Shown: positions 24,807-34,302 of the stretch, piece by piece
How positions within the stretch are numbered: the first letter of the stretch is position 1
Layout of the letters: each line of letters opens with the position of its first letter
DNA from: Pseudomonadota bacterium
GTDB taxonomy: Bacteria; Pseudomonadota; Gammaproteobacteria; Burkholderiales; Burkholderiaceae_C
DNA length: 44,255 nt
Assembly: GCA_021815805.1 (NCBI GenBank)
Contig: JAKAZQ010000029.1
Span: 1 to 44,255 of the forward strand
Direction: 5' to 3'
Notes under the pieces: generated by a model
Databases searched by the model: none
Told to the model about the DNA's origin: nothing
What the model saw: only the letters and a program-made list of their open reading frames with translations
Position numbers and translations under genes: made by a program

Positions 24807-25856
24807 TCAGGCGCAGTGCGGTCGCACCGCCGGCGCATCGACCGCTTGCGCGTGGCGGAACAGGTTCTTCGGCTCGTCGCCCGGCGGCACCAGCTGGATC
24901 GTCCGCCCGATACCCAGGAACTCGGCCTGTTCCAGCACGCAATGCAGCGTGGTGTAGTCCTCGAGCGCGAAGCCGACGGAATCGAACACGGTGACCTGTC
25001 GCGCGCTCTCGCGCCCCGCGCTGCGGCCGGCGAGCACCTGCCAAAGCGCCACCACCGGGAAATCGGCGGGCATTTGCTGGATGTCCCCCTCGATGCGGGT
25101 CTGCGGCTCGAATTCGACGAACACGCGCGCCCCGCGCAGCACCTCCGGGTGCAGTTCGGTCTTGCCCGGACAGTCGCCGCCGACGGCGTTGACGTGCATG
25201 CCGGGCTCGATCATGTCGGGGCACAGGATGGTGGCGTGCGTCTTGTCGGCGGTCACCGTGGTGACGATGTCGCTGCCGCGCACCGCCTCGGCCGCCGAGG
25301 CCGCGCGCAGCACACGCAGGCGCGGCCAGGCTGCCAGGTTGTGCAACAGCTTGTCGGTGGCGCCGGGGTCGACGTCGTAGACGGCGAGTTCGTCGATGCC
25401 CAGATGCACGTGGAAGGCGACGGCCTGGAATTCGGACTGCGCGCCGTTGCCGATCAGCGCCATGCGCCGAGCCTGCGGCCGCGCCAGCGCGCGCGCCGCC
25501 ATCAGCGAGGTGGCCGCGGTGCGCAGCGCGGTGGCGAGCGTCAACTCGGACAGCAGCACCGGGAAGCCGGTGTGCATGTCGGCCAGCGCGCCGAACGCCA
25601 TGATGGTGGACAGACCGTGTGCGGTATTGGCCGGGTGGCCGTTGACGTACTTGAAGGCGTAGCGCCGCGCGTCGGCCACGGGCATCAGCTCGATGACACC
25701 GATGTCGCTGTGGCAGGCTACCCGGGGCTCCTTGCGGAACTCCTCCCAGCGCAGGAAGTCGGCCCGGATGGCCTCGGCAAGCGTGGCGATGAAACGCTCC
25801 ACGCCGACGGTACGGACGATGCGGGACATCGCAGGGAAATCGATGAAGCGGGTCAT
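24807..25856 (-). CDS. ocd: Ornithine cyclodeaminase
   Basis: 349 residues of the ornithine cyclodeaminase/mu-crystallin family; NAD-dependent conversion of ornithine to proline with loss of ammonia. The substrate region AFKYVNGHPANTAHGLST and the Rossmann nucleotide site LIGNGAQSEFQAVAF (about 137-151) are clear, followed by VYDVDPGATDKL. GGAG lies 9 nt before the ATG at 25856. Length and the long C-terminus (LEQAEFLGIGRTIQLVPPGD) fit true ornithine enzymes of Proteobacteria. First gene of the ocd-ctlX operon. A MITE lies 117 nt upstream, within its likely promoter region. Confidence 0.92.
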   Translation of the reverse strand: MTRFIDFPAMSRIVRTVGVERFIATLAEAIRADFLRWEEFRKEPRVACHSDIGVIELMPVADARRYAFKYVNGHPANTAHGLSTIMAFGALADMHTGFPVLLSELTLATALRTAATSLMAARALARPQARRMALIGNGAQSEFQAVAFHVHLGIDELAVYDVDPGATDKLLHNLAAWPRLRVLRAASAAEAVRGSDIVTTVTADKTHATILCPDMIEPGMHVNAVGGDCPGKTELHPEVLRGARVFVEFEPQTRIEGDIQQMPADFPVVALWQVLAGRSAGRESARQVTVFDSVGFALEDYTTLHCVLEQAEFLGIGRTIQLVPPGDEPKNLFRHAQAVDAPAVRPHCA

Positions 25857-25972
25857 GCCGGTTCTCCGGAAATGGCGTTTTCCACAAGGGGCGGGAATGC
25901 CGGGCGGGCCCGGCCGCCGTGCTGCCGTCGCCGAGGCCCGACCGTGGTGCTGCACGGTGCGGCGACCCGGCC

Positions 25973-26140
25973 CTAGAAGCCTGGGCGGCAGAGGGCGAGC
26001 CTGCTGCAATTCGCCAGGGGCGGTCCATTCCGGCGCCGATTCGTCGCCCATAGTGGCCACTATGGGCTCCTCACCGCCCCCGAACTGTCCTCGCCCCTGA
26101 CGAATTTCGCGACGGCTCCCTCTGCCGCCCAGGCTCCTAG
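25973..26140. mobile_element. MITE-like element, copy 2 (168 bp)
   Basis: Same orientation and same length as the copy at 9004-9171, identical except for A instead of G at the fifth base. It has CTAG at both ends, matching terminal inverted repeats and the central palindrome CCCATAGTGGCCACTATGGG. Its right-hand CTAG contains the stop codon of the ferritin-like gene, and its left end lies 117 nt upstream of the ornithine cyclodeaminase start, so it may act as a terminator for the former and as a promoter-proximal insertion for the latter. Confidence 0.85.
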
Positions 26141-26607
26141 CCGTCGAATGGCTCCGTCTCGCCGGGGCGGCGCAGCATCTTGTTGACTTCGTCCAGATGC
26201 AGTTCCTCGCTGGCGATCATCTGGCGCGCGTAGTCCTCGAGCAGCACCGACCGACCCTCCACACTGCTCAGCAGCGCGTAGTACGCGCTCAGCGACGCTC
26301 GCTCGTGCTCCAGGCTTTCGCGCAGGATGTCGCCGATGTCGTGCCGGGCGGTCTCGAGCAGCGGGCCGATCTTGAGCGATGGGTGTCCGCCGAGCAGCGT
26401 GACCAGCTCGCCGGCGCGATGCGCGTGATCCAGTCCCTCGGTGGCGTTGGCCTTGAGCCACGAGACGATCGGGATGCGGTTGTAGCCGTACACCATCAGG
26501 GCGTAGTGCGTGTAGCGCACGACCCCGGCGAGTTCGGTCTCGAGGATCGTGTTGAGCTGGGTCAGCGCGGTCTTGCGCTGCGGTTCGTCCATTTCGGCAT
26601 GATTCAT
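26137..26607 (-). CDS. Ferritin-like / bacterioferritin family protein
   Basis: 156 residues, an all-helical four-helix bundle. Di-iron ligands are expected in ETELAGVVRYTHYAL (Glu25), ATEGLDHAHRAGE (Glu57 with His61/His63), RESLEHERASL (Glu100) and ASEELHLDEV (Glu134/His137), in the bacterioferritin order. Iron storage or oxidation, or protection from peroxide, is the usual role; haem binding cannot be judged. GGAG lies 8 nt before the ATG at 26607. The TAG stop lies in the terminal CTAG of the neighbouring MITE. Confidence 0.85.
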   Translation of the reverse strand: MNHAEMDEPQRKTALTQLNTILETELAGVVRYTHYALMVYGYNRIPIVSWLKANATEGLDHAHRAGELVTLLGGHPSLKIGPLLETARHDIGDILRESLEHERASLSAYYALLSSVEGRSVLLEDYARQMIASEELHLDEVNKMLRRPGETEPFDG

Positions 26608-26813
26608 CGTGTTCTCCGATCGTGCCGCGCGAGGCCGCGTGTACGCCTCGGGCGGCGCTGCCGCTGCGGCCGCGACCTCGCGCCGCAGGCTTCGGGAAGA
26701 TTCTGCACGGTTCGTGAATTCCCCGAATAGCCAGTGCTCGAGAAGTGTCGAAACCCTGGTGCTCAGGCACGGCGCGCTGCACGATTGCCCGCTCGGCAGC
26801 ACAATGCGGCGTC

Positions 26814-27875
26814 ATGCACGCCATTTCCCGAGTTCGCCTTTCCATGCTCGACCTCGTCGCGGTACGCGATGGAGGCAGCGTGCGCGATGCACTGGATATC
26901 GCACGCCGTACCGCCTGCCATGCCGAGAACCTGGGTTTCGTGCGCTACTGGCTGGCCGAGCACCACAACATGCCGGGCATCGCGAGTTCGGCCACGGCGG
27001 TTCTGGTCGGCCACATCGCCGGCGCCACGCAACGCATTCGCGTCGGCTCGGGCGGGGTGATGCTGCCGAACCATGCGCCGCTGGTCGTCGCGGAGGCCTT
27101 CGGCACGCTGGCCGAGCTGTACCCGGAGCGCATCGATCTCGGGCTCGGCCGCGCCCCCGGCACCGATCCGCTGACCATGCGCGCGCTGCGCCGCGATCGC
27201 GTCGAGAGCGAGGACGACTTTCCGCGCGACGTCGTGGAACTGCAGCGCCTGCTGCAGCCGGCCGAGCCGGGGCAGCGCCTGGTCGCCACGCCGGGGGCCG
27301 GCACGCGCGTGCCCATCTGGCTGCTCGGCTCGAGCCTGTTCTCGGCCTCGCTGGCGGCGCAGCTCGGACTGCCGTTCGCCTTCGCGTCGCATTTCGCGCC
27401 GCGCCTGCTGCTGCAGGCGCTGGAACTCTATCGCAGCCGCTTCCTGCCCTCGACCGGCCTGCGCCAGCCTTACGTGGCCATCGGCGTGCCGCTGATCGCC
27501 GGCGACGACGATGCCCAGGCCGAGTACCTGGCGAGCAGCACCTACCAGCGGGTGCTGGGCATCCTGACCGGGCGCCGCGGCAAACTGCAGGCGCCGCGCG
27601 CCGACTTCCTGGCCGGCCTGCAGCCGCAGGAGCGCGCCGCCATCGACGATTTTCTCGGCGCCGCGGTGATCGGCGGCCCCGCCACCGTGCGCGACGGCCT
27701 GCGCAGCCTGGCCGAGGCCACCCAGGCCGACGAGTTCGTGCTGGTCAGCGACGTCTTCGACCCGGCGCTGCGCCTGCGCAGCCTGGACATCGCCGCGCAG
27801 GCGCTGCGCGAAGCGCAGGCGCAGGCCGAGGCCCAGGCCCAGGCCCAGGCCCAGTCCCAGGCGACGGCCGGCTGA
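26814..27875 (+). CDS. LLM-class flavin-dependent oxidoreductase
   Basis: 353 residues of the luciferase-like monooxygenase superfamily (FMN or F420 dependent), MsnO8-like type. Typical segments are [13 protein letters not shown] near the start, [20 protein letters not shown] (about 42-61), the flavin-site region [20 protein letters not shown] and [16 protein letters not shown], and [20 protein letters not shown]. No signal peptide. The C-terminus ends in a low-complexity Ala/Gln tail ([15 protein letters not shown]) encoded by a short tandem repeat. The substrate cannot be inferred. Divergent from the ferritin-like gene. Confidence 0.9.
   Translation: MHAISRVRLSMLDLVAVRDGGSVRDALDIARRTACHAENLGFVRYWLAEHHNMPGIASSATAVLVGHIAGATQRIRVGSGGVMLPNHAPLVVAEAFGTLAELYPERIDLGLGRAPGTDPLTMRALRRDRVESEDDFPRDVVELQRLLQPAEPGQRLVATPGAGTRVPIWLLGSSLFSASLAAQLGLPFAFASHFAPRLLLQALELYRSRFLPSTGLRQPYVAIGVPLIAGDDDAQAEYLASSTYQRVLGILTGRRGKLQAPRADFLAGLQPQERAAIDDFLGAAVIGGPATVRDGLRSLAEATQADEFVLVSDVFDPALRLRSLDIAAQALREAQAQAEAQAQAQAQSQATAG
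27816..27863 (+). repeat. Tandem hexanucleotide repeat (GGCCCA class) in the LLM gene
   Basis: Several nearly exact copies of a 6-bp unit (GCGCAG, then GCCGAG, then GCCCAG repeated) code for the Ala-Gln tail of the oxidoreductase. The unit length is a multiple of three, so copy-number change would alter tail length without a frameshift. Confidence 0.75.
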
Positions 27876-27999
27876 GACCCCCGGCCGCCGCCGCACGGCG
27901 GCGCCTTGTTGCTCCAGCACAAGGACATGCTCCGGCGCGCCGCCTAGGCTTCAGCCGGGGGTCTGGGTGCACGGCCCCGCGGCTTGAACGGAGGCCAGG

Positions 28000-29163
28000 A
28001 TGCAGGGCGCGGGAGTGTCGGATCGGCAAGCATGGGAGCTCGACCCCGCGCTGTCCGCCGTCGCCGCGCAGGAGCACCCGGCGCCGCCCCGGCGCGCGTT
28101 GCCGGCCGCGCTGGTCGGCACCAGCTATGCCGTGGATCTGGGCGTGCTGCAGCTGTTGCGCATGGGCGGCGCCGTGCCGGCGGCGTTGCTGCCCATCTAC
28201 GCCGCCGCGGCGCTGGCGCACATCGGCGTGTTCGGCAGCGTGCAATGGCTGGGGCTGAACCGGCGTGCGGCGAACCCCAACCTGACCGGGCTGCAGATGA
28301 GCTGGGCCATCGCGCTGCAGCTCGGCGCCATGCTGTGGGCGCCCGCCATCGCGGGCTACTTCCTCGGCGTGATCTTCGTCGTGTTCGCCTTCGGCGCGCT
28401 GCGCCTGCCGCTGCGCTCGGCCCTCGGCATGTGGCTGGGTACGGCGGCCGCGCTGGCGCTGCTGCTGTGGCTGGTGCCGACGCTCGGCAGCATGCCCGAG
28501 GCGCTGCGCGCATCGCCGTGGATACGCGCCGGCGCCGGGCTCGGCTTCGCCAGTCTGTTGCTGCGCTGCGTGCTGCTCAACTTCCGCGCCATGGCACTGC
28601 ACACGCGTTCGCTGCAGCATGCCGCACGGCTCGGCGCCGAAGCCCGCGCGGCGCGCGAGCGCGCCAGCCGCGACGGACTCACCGGGGCGCTCAACCGCGA
28701 AGGCCTCTGGCCGCTGCTGCAGCACGAACTGGACAGCGTGCGGCGCCAGCAGACACCGTGCTGCCTGGCCATGATCGACATCGACTGGTTCAAGGTCATC
28801 AACGACGACCTCGGGCACCTGGCCGGCGACCGCGCGCTGCGCGGCCTGGTCGATCTCATGCAGCGACACCTGCGTGCCGGCGACCGCCTGGCGCGCTTCG
28901 GCGGCGAGGAGTTCGTGCTGCTGATGCCGCGCACCGACGAGCGCGACGCCATCGAGGTGGTCGAGCGACTGCGCCATCTGGTGGCCACGCACGCCTGGTC
29001 CGAGGTGGCCGACGGCATGGCCCTGACCGTGTCCATCGGCGTGGCCCAGGCGCACCCTCGGGATCACGCCGAAGCGCTGCTCGCGCGGGCCGACACCGCG
29101 CTGTACGGCGCCAAGGCCAGCGGCCGCAACCGCTGCTGCGTGGCGTTCCCGCTCGGCGATTGA
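28000..29163 (+). CDS. Membrane diguanylate cyclase
   Basis: 387 residues. Six hydrophobic segments at about 35-195 (for example VGTSYAVDLGVLQLL, LLPIYAAAALAHIGVFG, GVIFVVFAFGAL, GMWLGTAAALALLLWLV) form a MASE-like membrane sensor. The GGDEF domain starts at about 225 (RDGLTGALNREG) with the active site GGEEF at 301-305. The product-inhibition I-site RxxD is present (RAGD, then RLARF before GGEEF), so feedback by c-di-GMP is likely. GGAGG is 5 nt before the ATG. It should make c-di-GMP from GTP in response to an unknown membrane signal. Confidence 0.93.
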   Translation: MQGAGVSDRQAWELDPALSAVAAQEHPAPPRRALPAALVGTSYAVDLGVLQLLRMGGAVPAALLPIYAAAALAHIGVFGSVQWLGLNRRAANPNLTGLQMSWAIALQLGAMLWAPAIAGYFLGVIFVVFAFGALRLPLRSALGMWLGTAAALALLLWLVPTLGSMPEALRASPWIRAGAGLGFASLLLRCVLLNFRAMALHTRSLQHAARLGAEARAARERASRDGLTGALNREGLWPLLQHELDSVRRQQTPCCLAMIDIDWFKVINDDLGHLAGDRALRGLVDLMQRHLRAGDRLARFGGEEFVLLMPRTDERDAIEVVERLRHLVATHAWSEVADGMALTVSIGVAQAHPRDHAEALLARADTALYGAKASGRNRCCVAFPLGD

Positions 29164-29246
29164 GCGCCGGCGCGCTGCAGGCTTGCGCGCGCGATGCCAT
29201 ACTTGCGCGGCGCGCGGCGTGCGCGCTCGGTCCGCCCTTGCCTGCC

Positions 29247-30902
29247 ATGAACCCTGCCCCGGCGATGACTTCATTCCCAAGGCCGCGCGCCTGGTCGGCA
29301 CGCTGTCGCGCCGCGGCAGGCGCCCTGCTGCTCGGCGTGGCGGGCATGGTGCAGGCGGCGCAGCTGCTGCCGGCCGACGGTGCGCACGGCGTCTCGCGGG
29401 TGCAGGCGCCGCGCATCGTCTTCCGCTCGGCGCGGCGCGCGCGCGAGGCGGCGCGGCGCGGAATCTCGCTGCGCACGCCGGTGGGCAGCGCGGTCCCCGG
29501 GGTGCTGCGCGTGTCGGGAGCCGACGTGATGTTCGAGCCGGCGACGCCGCTGGCCGACTGCACCACCTATACCCTGCTGCCGGGCGGCGCGCGCCCGCGC
29601 GTGCGCTTCACGACGCAGTGCAGCACATGGACCCCGCCGTTGCAGATCGACGACCGGCGCACGGCGCGCCTGCTCGGGCGCGGCGCCGACGACGTGCAGC
29701 TGGCGCGCAGCGGGCGCGGCGGCGTGCTCGCCGCGTGGTCGCAAAGCAACGGGCGGCGCGGCGCCGTGGAGGCCAGCCGACTGCGCGGCGACACCGGTAC
29801 CTGGGACGCGCCGCGCAGCATCGATGCGCGCGGCGCCGGCGCCTCGACGCTGCCGGCGCTGGCCACTCTGGCGGACGGGCGCGTGCTCGCGGCGTGGATC
29901 CAGGAGGTGCACGGACATGCCGAACTGCTGGCGCGCGTGCTCGGCGGCGCCGCCGAGGCGGCGCCGCAGCGCCTCGACCAGCGCTCCCTGCCACGCGGGC
30001 CGGAGGCGGTGCAACTGGCGGCCGACGCGGCCGGCGACGCGGTGGCCGTGTGGCAGCAACCCGGGCGCGCCCGCGGCGCGGTGTGGGCGGCCCACTGGGA
30101 CGCACGTCACGCACGCTGGAGCCGCGCGCGCCGGCTCGATCCGCGGGCACCGGCCGGCTACGCCCCGGTGGTGGCCGGCGCCGCCGACGACCGCTTCGCG
30201 GTTGCCTGGGAGCGCGGCACGGCCGGGCACGAGCGCATCGCGGCGAGTCGCTGGCTGGGCGACCGCTGGTCGCCGCCGCACCGGCTCAGCCCGCGCGGCG
30301 TGCGCGCCCGCCACCCGCTGATCGCGCTGGACGACGATGGACAGCGCGTCGGCGTGGCCTGGATCCAGGGGGACGGCGCGGCGCGCCGCATCGACGTGCG
30401 CCGGCTGCGCCTGTCCGACTGGCGCGGCGGCGCGGTGCGGCGACTGAACGCCCGATCCCTGGATGGCGCGGCCGTGGCGGCGGCGCTGGCCTTCGATCCC
30501 GCGGGCAATCTGGCGCTGGCCTGGGAGCAAGCCGCGAGCCCGGGCGACCCGGATGTCATCGAGGCGACGCGCTGGCTGCGCGACGCCAGCGCGCCGGGCA
30601 GCGCCGTGCGCCTGGATCCCGCGGGCCAGCGCAGCGCCGGCAATCCGGTGCTGGTGGCCGATGCCGCCGGCAACCTGGTGTGCGCGTGGTACCAGGACAG
30701 CGCGCACGGCCTGCAGGTGCTGGCCGCGCGCTTCGACGCATCAGGCGCACGCTGGCAGCCGGCACTGCTGCTTTCGGATCCGCGAAGCACGGTGCAGGCC
30801 AGCTTCCCGACGCTCACGGTGGACGCGGCGGGAAGCGTGACCGCGGCATGGCAGCAGTTCAACGGCTGGCGCGACATCATCGTCGCCAGCCGCCTGCCCT
30901 GA
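29247..30902 (+). CDS. Exported repeat protein, probable beta-propeller
   Basis: 551 residues. Signal peptide to about residue 38 (AAAGALLLGVAGMVQAA). Residues 39-130 look like an Ig-like domain (LLPADGAHGVSRVQAPRIVF, ADCTTYTLLPGGARPRVRFT). The rest consists of about seven repeats of roughly 55 residues built on the pattern 'hydrophobic - G - aW' (GVLAAWSQSN, RVLAAWIQEV, AVAVWQQPG, FAVAWERGT, VGVAWIQGD, LALAWEQAA, LVCAWYQDS, VTAAWQQFN), consistent with a beta-propeller. Extracellular or periplasmic; role unknown. It follows the diguanylate cyclase by 83 nt on the same strand and may be its output. Confidence 0.7.
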   Translation: MNPAPAMTSFPRPRAWSARCRAAAGALLLGVAGMVQAAQLLPADGAHGVSRVQAPRIVFRSARRAREAARRGISLRTPVGSAVPGVLRVSGADVMFEPATPLADCTTYTLLPGGARPRVRFTTQCSTWTPPLQIDDRRTARLLGRGADDVQLARSGRGGVLAAWSQSNGRRGAVEASRLRGDTGTWDAPRSIDARGAGASTLPALATLADGRVLAAWIQEVHGHAELLARVLGGAAEAAPQRLDQRSLPRGPEAVQLAADAAGDAVAVWQQPGRARGAVWAAHWDARHARWSRARRLDPRAPAGYAPVVAGAADDRFAVAWERGTAGHERIAASRWLGDRWSPPHRLSPRGVRARHPLIALDDDGQRVGVAWIQGDGAARRIDVRRLRLSDWRGGAVRRLNARSLDGAAVAAALAFDPAGNLALAWEQAASPGDPDVIEATRWLRDASAPGSAVRLDPAGQRSAGNPVLVADAAGNLVCAWYQDSAHGLQVLAARFDASGARWQPALLLSDPRSTVQASFPTLTVDAAGSVTAAWQQFNGWRDIIVASRLP

Positions 30903-30927
30903 GCGCGCGCGGGCGCCCGCGGCCGGC

Positions 30928-32298
30928 TCAGGCCGGCTCGGGCACGCTGGGCAGACCGGACAGCGCCATCGCCAGTTCGCGCTCGTCGTAGCGCTCGTCC
31001 GTGAGCTCGCCGGCCAGGTATTTCTGATAGGCGGACATGTCGAAATGCCCGTGGCCGCACAGGTTGAACAGGATGGTCTCGCTGCGCCCCTCGCGCTTGC
31101 AGCGAAGCGCCTCCTCGATCGCGCCCTTGACGGCGTGGTTGGCCTCCGGCGCCGGCACGATGCCCTCGGTTCTCGCGAACTCCACGCCGGCGGCGAAGCA
31201 CTCGCCCTGGGTGTAGGCCACGGCCTCGATCAGACCGAGCTGCCGCAGATGCGAGACCAGCGGCGCCATGCCGTGGTAGCGCAGGCCGCCGGCGTGGAAA
31301 CCCGGCGGCGTGAAGGTCGAGCCGAGGGTGTGCATCTTGGTCAGCGGGGTCATGTGCCCGGTGTCCCCGAAATCGTAGGCATAGCGCCCGCGGGTCAGCG
31401 ACGGGCAGGCCGCCGGCTCCACCGCGACGATGCGCGGCCTGGCGCCGCCGCGCAGCCCCTGGCCGATGAACGGGAAGGCGATGCCGGCGAAGTTCGAGCC
31501 GCCGCCGGTACAGCCGACGACCACGTCGGGCGCCGCATCGGCCATGTGCATCTGCTCGATCGCCTCGAGTCCGATGACGGTCTGGTGCATCAGCACATGG
31601 TTGAGCACCGAGCCCAGCGCGTACTTGGTGTCCTCGCGCTGCACCGCCATCTCGACGGCCTCGGAGATCGCGATGCCCAGGCTGCCCGGGTGATCCGGGC
31701 GCTCGGCCAGCACGCGGCGACCGTATTCGGTCTGGTTCGACGGCGACGGCAGGCAGCGCGCGCCGTAGGTCTCCATGACGGCGCGGCGGTACGGCTTCTG
31801 GTCGTAGGACACGCGCACCTGGAACACCAGCACCTCGAGCCCGAACAGCTGTCCGGCGAAGGACAGCGACGTACCCCACTGCCCGGCCCCGGTCTCGGTG
31901 GTCAGGCGCTTCACCCCGGCCTGCGCGTTGTAGAAGGCCTGCGGCACCGCGGTGTTCGGCTTGTGGCTGCCCGCCGGGCTGACACCCTCGTACTTGTAGA
32001 AGATCTTCGCGGGAGTCTGCAGCGCCTTCTCCAGGCGGTGCGCGCGAAACAGCGGCGCCGGGCGCCACAGGCGGTAGACCTCGCGCACCGGCTCGGGGAT
32101 CTCGATCTCGCGCTCGGTGCTCACCTCCTGCGCGATCAGGTCCATCGGGAACAGCGGCGCCAGGTCATCCGGCCCGATGGGCTGCAGGGTGCCGGGATGG
32201 AGCACCGGGGGCAGCGCCTTGGGAAGGTCGGCCTGGATGTTGTACCAGGCCTTCGGGATGCGGCTTTCGTCCAGCAGGTACTTGGTCGTCTGACTCAT
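30928..32298 (-). CDS. TrpB2-type tryptophan synthase beta-like PLP enzyme
   Basis: 456 residues, the length of TrpB2 (trpB-related) enzymes rather than of ordinary TrpB (about 400). PLP lysine Lys113 in SHKPNTA, phosphate cup [11 protein letters not shown], and the TrpB2-specific N-terminus ([18 protein letters not shown]). It condenses indole with serine (or phosphoserine) to tryptophan, often as a stand-alone salvage enzyme without TrpA. No other trp genes are present here. GGAGA lies 7 nt before the ATG. Divergent from the YbjQ gene. Cytoplasmic. Confidence 0.9.
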   Translation of the reverse strand: MSQTTKYLLDESRIPKAWYNIQADLPKALPPVLHPGTLQPIGPDDLAPLFPMDLIAQEVSTEREIEIPEPVREVYRLWRPAPLFRAHRLEKALQTPAKIFYKYEGVSPAGSHKPNTAVPQAFYNAQAGVKRLTTETGAGQWGTSLSFAGQLFGLEVLVFQVRVSYDQKPYRRAVMETYGARCLPSPSNQTEYGRRVLAERPDHPGSLGIAISEAVEMAVQREDTKYALGSVLNHVLMHQTVIGLEAIEQMHMADAAPDVVVGCTGGGSNFAGIAFPFIGQGLRGGARPRIVAVEPAACPSLTRGRYAYDFGDTGHMTPLTKMHTLGSTFTPPGFHAGGLRYHGMAPLVSHLRQLGLIEAVAYTQGECFAAGVEFARTEGIVPAPEANHAVKGAIEEALRCKREGRSETILFNLCGHGHFDMSAYQKYLAGELTDERYDERELAMALSGLPSVPEPA

Positions 32299-32468
32299 CA
32301 GCTGTTCTCCATGTATCGAATACGCCGCAAACCCGGCGTCGCGTGCCAGCATATCCGCGAGCGCTGCGCACCGATACCCCCGACACGCAGCCTGCAGGCA
32401 GGCCTGCCGATTGCGCTGCGCCGCGCCGCGCCGTAGGCTTGGCGGCGGTCCCACCAGCGGAGCGTCGC

Positions 32469-32789
32469 ATGCTGATCGTCACCACGGAGAACATTCCCGG
32501 GCATACCGTGCGGGAGGTGAAGGGCCAGGTCTTCGGCGTCACCGTGCGCAGCCGCGGCATGGGGGGCAACATGATGGCGGGCCTGCGCAGCATCGTCGGC
32601 GGAGAGATCCCCGAGTACACGCAGATGCTCGAGGAGGCGAGGCGCCACGCCATCGACCGCATGGTCGAGAACGCGCTGATGCGCAAGGCGAACGCCATCG
32701 TCATGATGCGCTTCGACTCCTCCGAACTGGGACAGTCGATGAGCGAGATCGTGGCCTACGGCACGGCCGTGGTCATCGATCCGGCCTGA
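32469..32789 (+). CDS. YbjQ family (DUF74) protein
   Basis: 106 residues matching the YbjQ/UPF0145 family: [57 protein letters not shown] and [14 protein letters not shown] with an ending TAVVIDP. Members form pentameric rings and are described as heavy-metal-binding; their function is poorly known. Ends 14 nt before the start of the next small membrane gene, so they are probably co-transcribed. Confidence 0.93.
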   Translation: MLIVTTENIPGHTVREVKGQVFGVTVRSRGMGGNMMAGLRSIVGGEIPEYTQMLEEARRHAIDRMVENALMRKANAIVMMRFDSSELGQSMSEIVAYGTAVVIDPA

Positions 32790-32803
32790 GGCGCCCGGCA
32801 GCG

Positions 32804-33091
32804 ATGCTGCGCCTGTTCGTGCTGCTGCTCGGCGCCGCGCTGGCCGTGGCCGGCGCCCTGCTGCTGCGGCACGGCGTGTCGGGTGCCGGCATCGAGGCCC
32901 TGCTGCTCGGCCTGCTGCTGCTCATCGGCACGCTGTTCGAACGCCTGCGCTACGGCGAGTCCGACAGGGCGCCGGACGGGCCCGACTGGGAACGCACCGA
33001 CGACACCTTCATCGACCCCGTCAGCGGGCGCGCGATGGTGGTCTACCAGCACCGCCGCAGCGGCAAGCGCCGCTACGTGCCGCTGGCCTGA
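32804..33091 (+). CDS. Small membrane protein, two helices
   Basis: 95 residues. Two transmembrane helices (about 3-20, LFVLLLGAALAVAGALLL; 29-46, GIEALLLGLLLLIGTLF) are followed by a charged C-terminal tail with DWERTDDTFIDPVSGRAMVVY, a pattern common in small hypothetical proteins next to ybjQ in Burkholderiales. Overlaps the convergent MFS gene by 19 nt. Function unknown. Confidence 0.72.
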   Translation: MLRLFVLLLGAALAVAGALLLRHGVSGAGIEALLLGLLLLIGTLFERLRYGESDRAPDGPDWERTDDTFIDPVSGRAMVVYQHRRSGKRRYVPLA

Positions 33092-34302
33092 GGCAGCGGG
33101 CGCGGCAGATCGCCGGCGTCGCGCGCGGCATCGTCGAAGCTGCGCCGGTAGAGGTAGAGATAGGCGGCCTGGAAGGCGGCGCCAGCCAGGAACGGCGCCG
33201 CCAGCAGTCCCTGGTCCATCAGCATGCCGGCCAGCAGCGGCCCGAACGAGCGCGGAATCTGGCGCGACACCGAGGACACCGCGCCGGCCAGTCCGCGCCG
33301 TCGATTGCCGACCAGCCCGGCAGTGATCGACGCGCGCAGGCCATCGGTGCCGCGGTTCAGCGTCTTGTGCAGCAGATACGCGAGCACCGCCAGCGGCAGG
33401 CTCGGCGCCAGCGGCATGAACACCAACAGCGCCAGGGCCCCGAGGCGCAGCGCGACGATGGTGCGCATGAGTCCCAGGCGCGCGCCGAGCACGCCACTGA
33501 CTTGCGCACTGAGCGCGGCGGCGACGAAGCCGCCCGCCATCATCGGCCCGACCAGCGACGGCCCGACGCCGAAGCGCACCGCGAACCAGTAGGACACCAA
33601 GGGCCCCGACAGACCGATGCCCATGCCCTGCAGCAGGTTCACGAGGCCGAGGCGCCGCAGGTTGCGGCGCTCGGTGCGCCGGGCCTCCGGCGCGTCGACC
33701 ACGGCCTCGTGGCGATGCCCGTCGCGCGTCATGGACAGGCAGACCAGGCAGATCACGGAGCAGCCGAGGGCCAGCGGGAACATGGCTGCGTAGGCGCCCG
33801 GCGCATGCGCGGCTGCGCCCTGCCCGGGCAGCGAACCGGCGAGCGCGCCGATCGCCATGCCTGCGAAACCCACCGTCGAATTGCGCGCCAGCAGGCGGGT
33901 CCAGGCCGGCCGGTCGAGGCCCTGCGTGAGCCAGGCCTTCTCGATCGCACCGAAGGGCCCCGCCGCGCCGTTGGCGCCGCGTCCGAACCCTGCGCCGATG
34001 GCCGCCACGGCGAGCACGCCTGCCGACGGATGCCACCATGCGGCCAGGCTGCAGCAGGCGTAGAGACTCTCGTAGCCGAGCAGGAAGGGCTTGCGCCCGA
34101 TGCGGTCGCTCGCGGTGGCGAACAGCGTGAGCAGCACCGACAGCACCAGCGCGGCGCCGAGCACGCTGCCGATGTGCGCTCCGCTCCAGCCGCAGGCGCG
34201 CAAATACAGCGCGAAATCGGCGGCCAGCACGCCCTGCCCGACGCTGCGAAAGAATCGGGTGGCCAGCAGCAGGCGCTTATCGCGGCTGGAGCCAGGCGGC
34301 AT
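33073..34302 (-). CDS. Major facilitator superfamily transporter
   Basis: 409 residues with about twelve transmembrane helices. The loop between helices 2 and 3 carries the MFS signature variant ATASDRIGRKPFLLGYE (about 51-67). Central cytoplasmic loop at about 185-205 (TRDGHRHEAVVDAPEARR). It overlaps the upstream alpha/beta hydrolase gene by 26 nt and is the last gene of a minus-strand operon with that hydrolase and a P-loop protein. Substrate unknown; the context suggests export of a product or uptake of a hydrolase substrate. Confidence 0.85.
   Translation of the reverse strand: MPPGSSRDKRLLLATRFFRSVGQGVLAADFALYLRACGWSGAHIGSVLGAALVLSVLLTLFATASDRIGRKPFLLGYESLYACCSLAAWWHPSAGVLAVAAIGAGFGRGANGAAGPFGAIEKAWLTQGLDRPAWTRLLARNSTVGFAGMAIGALAGSLPGQGAAAHAPGAYAAMFPLALGCSVICLVCLSMTRDGHRHEAVVDAPEARRTERRNLRRLGLVNLLQGMGIGLSGPLVSYWFAVRFGVGPSLVGPMMAGGFVAAALSAQVSGVLGARLGLMRTIVALRLGALALLVFMPLAPSLPLAVLAYLLHKTLNRGTDGLRASITAGLVGNRRRGLAGAVSSVSRQIPRSFGPLLAGMLMDQGLLAAPFLAGAAFQAAYLYLYRRSFDDAARDAGDLPRPLPQASGT

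Noticed and set aside
27745..29301. 518-codon minus-strand frame
   Set aside because: Antisense to the diguanylate cyclase, whose GGEEF motif and ribosome binding site settle the strand.
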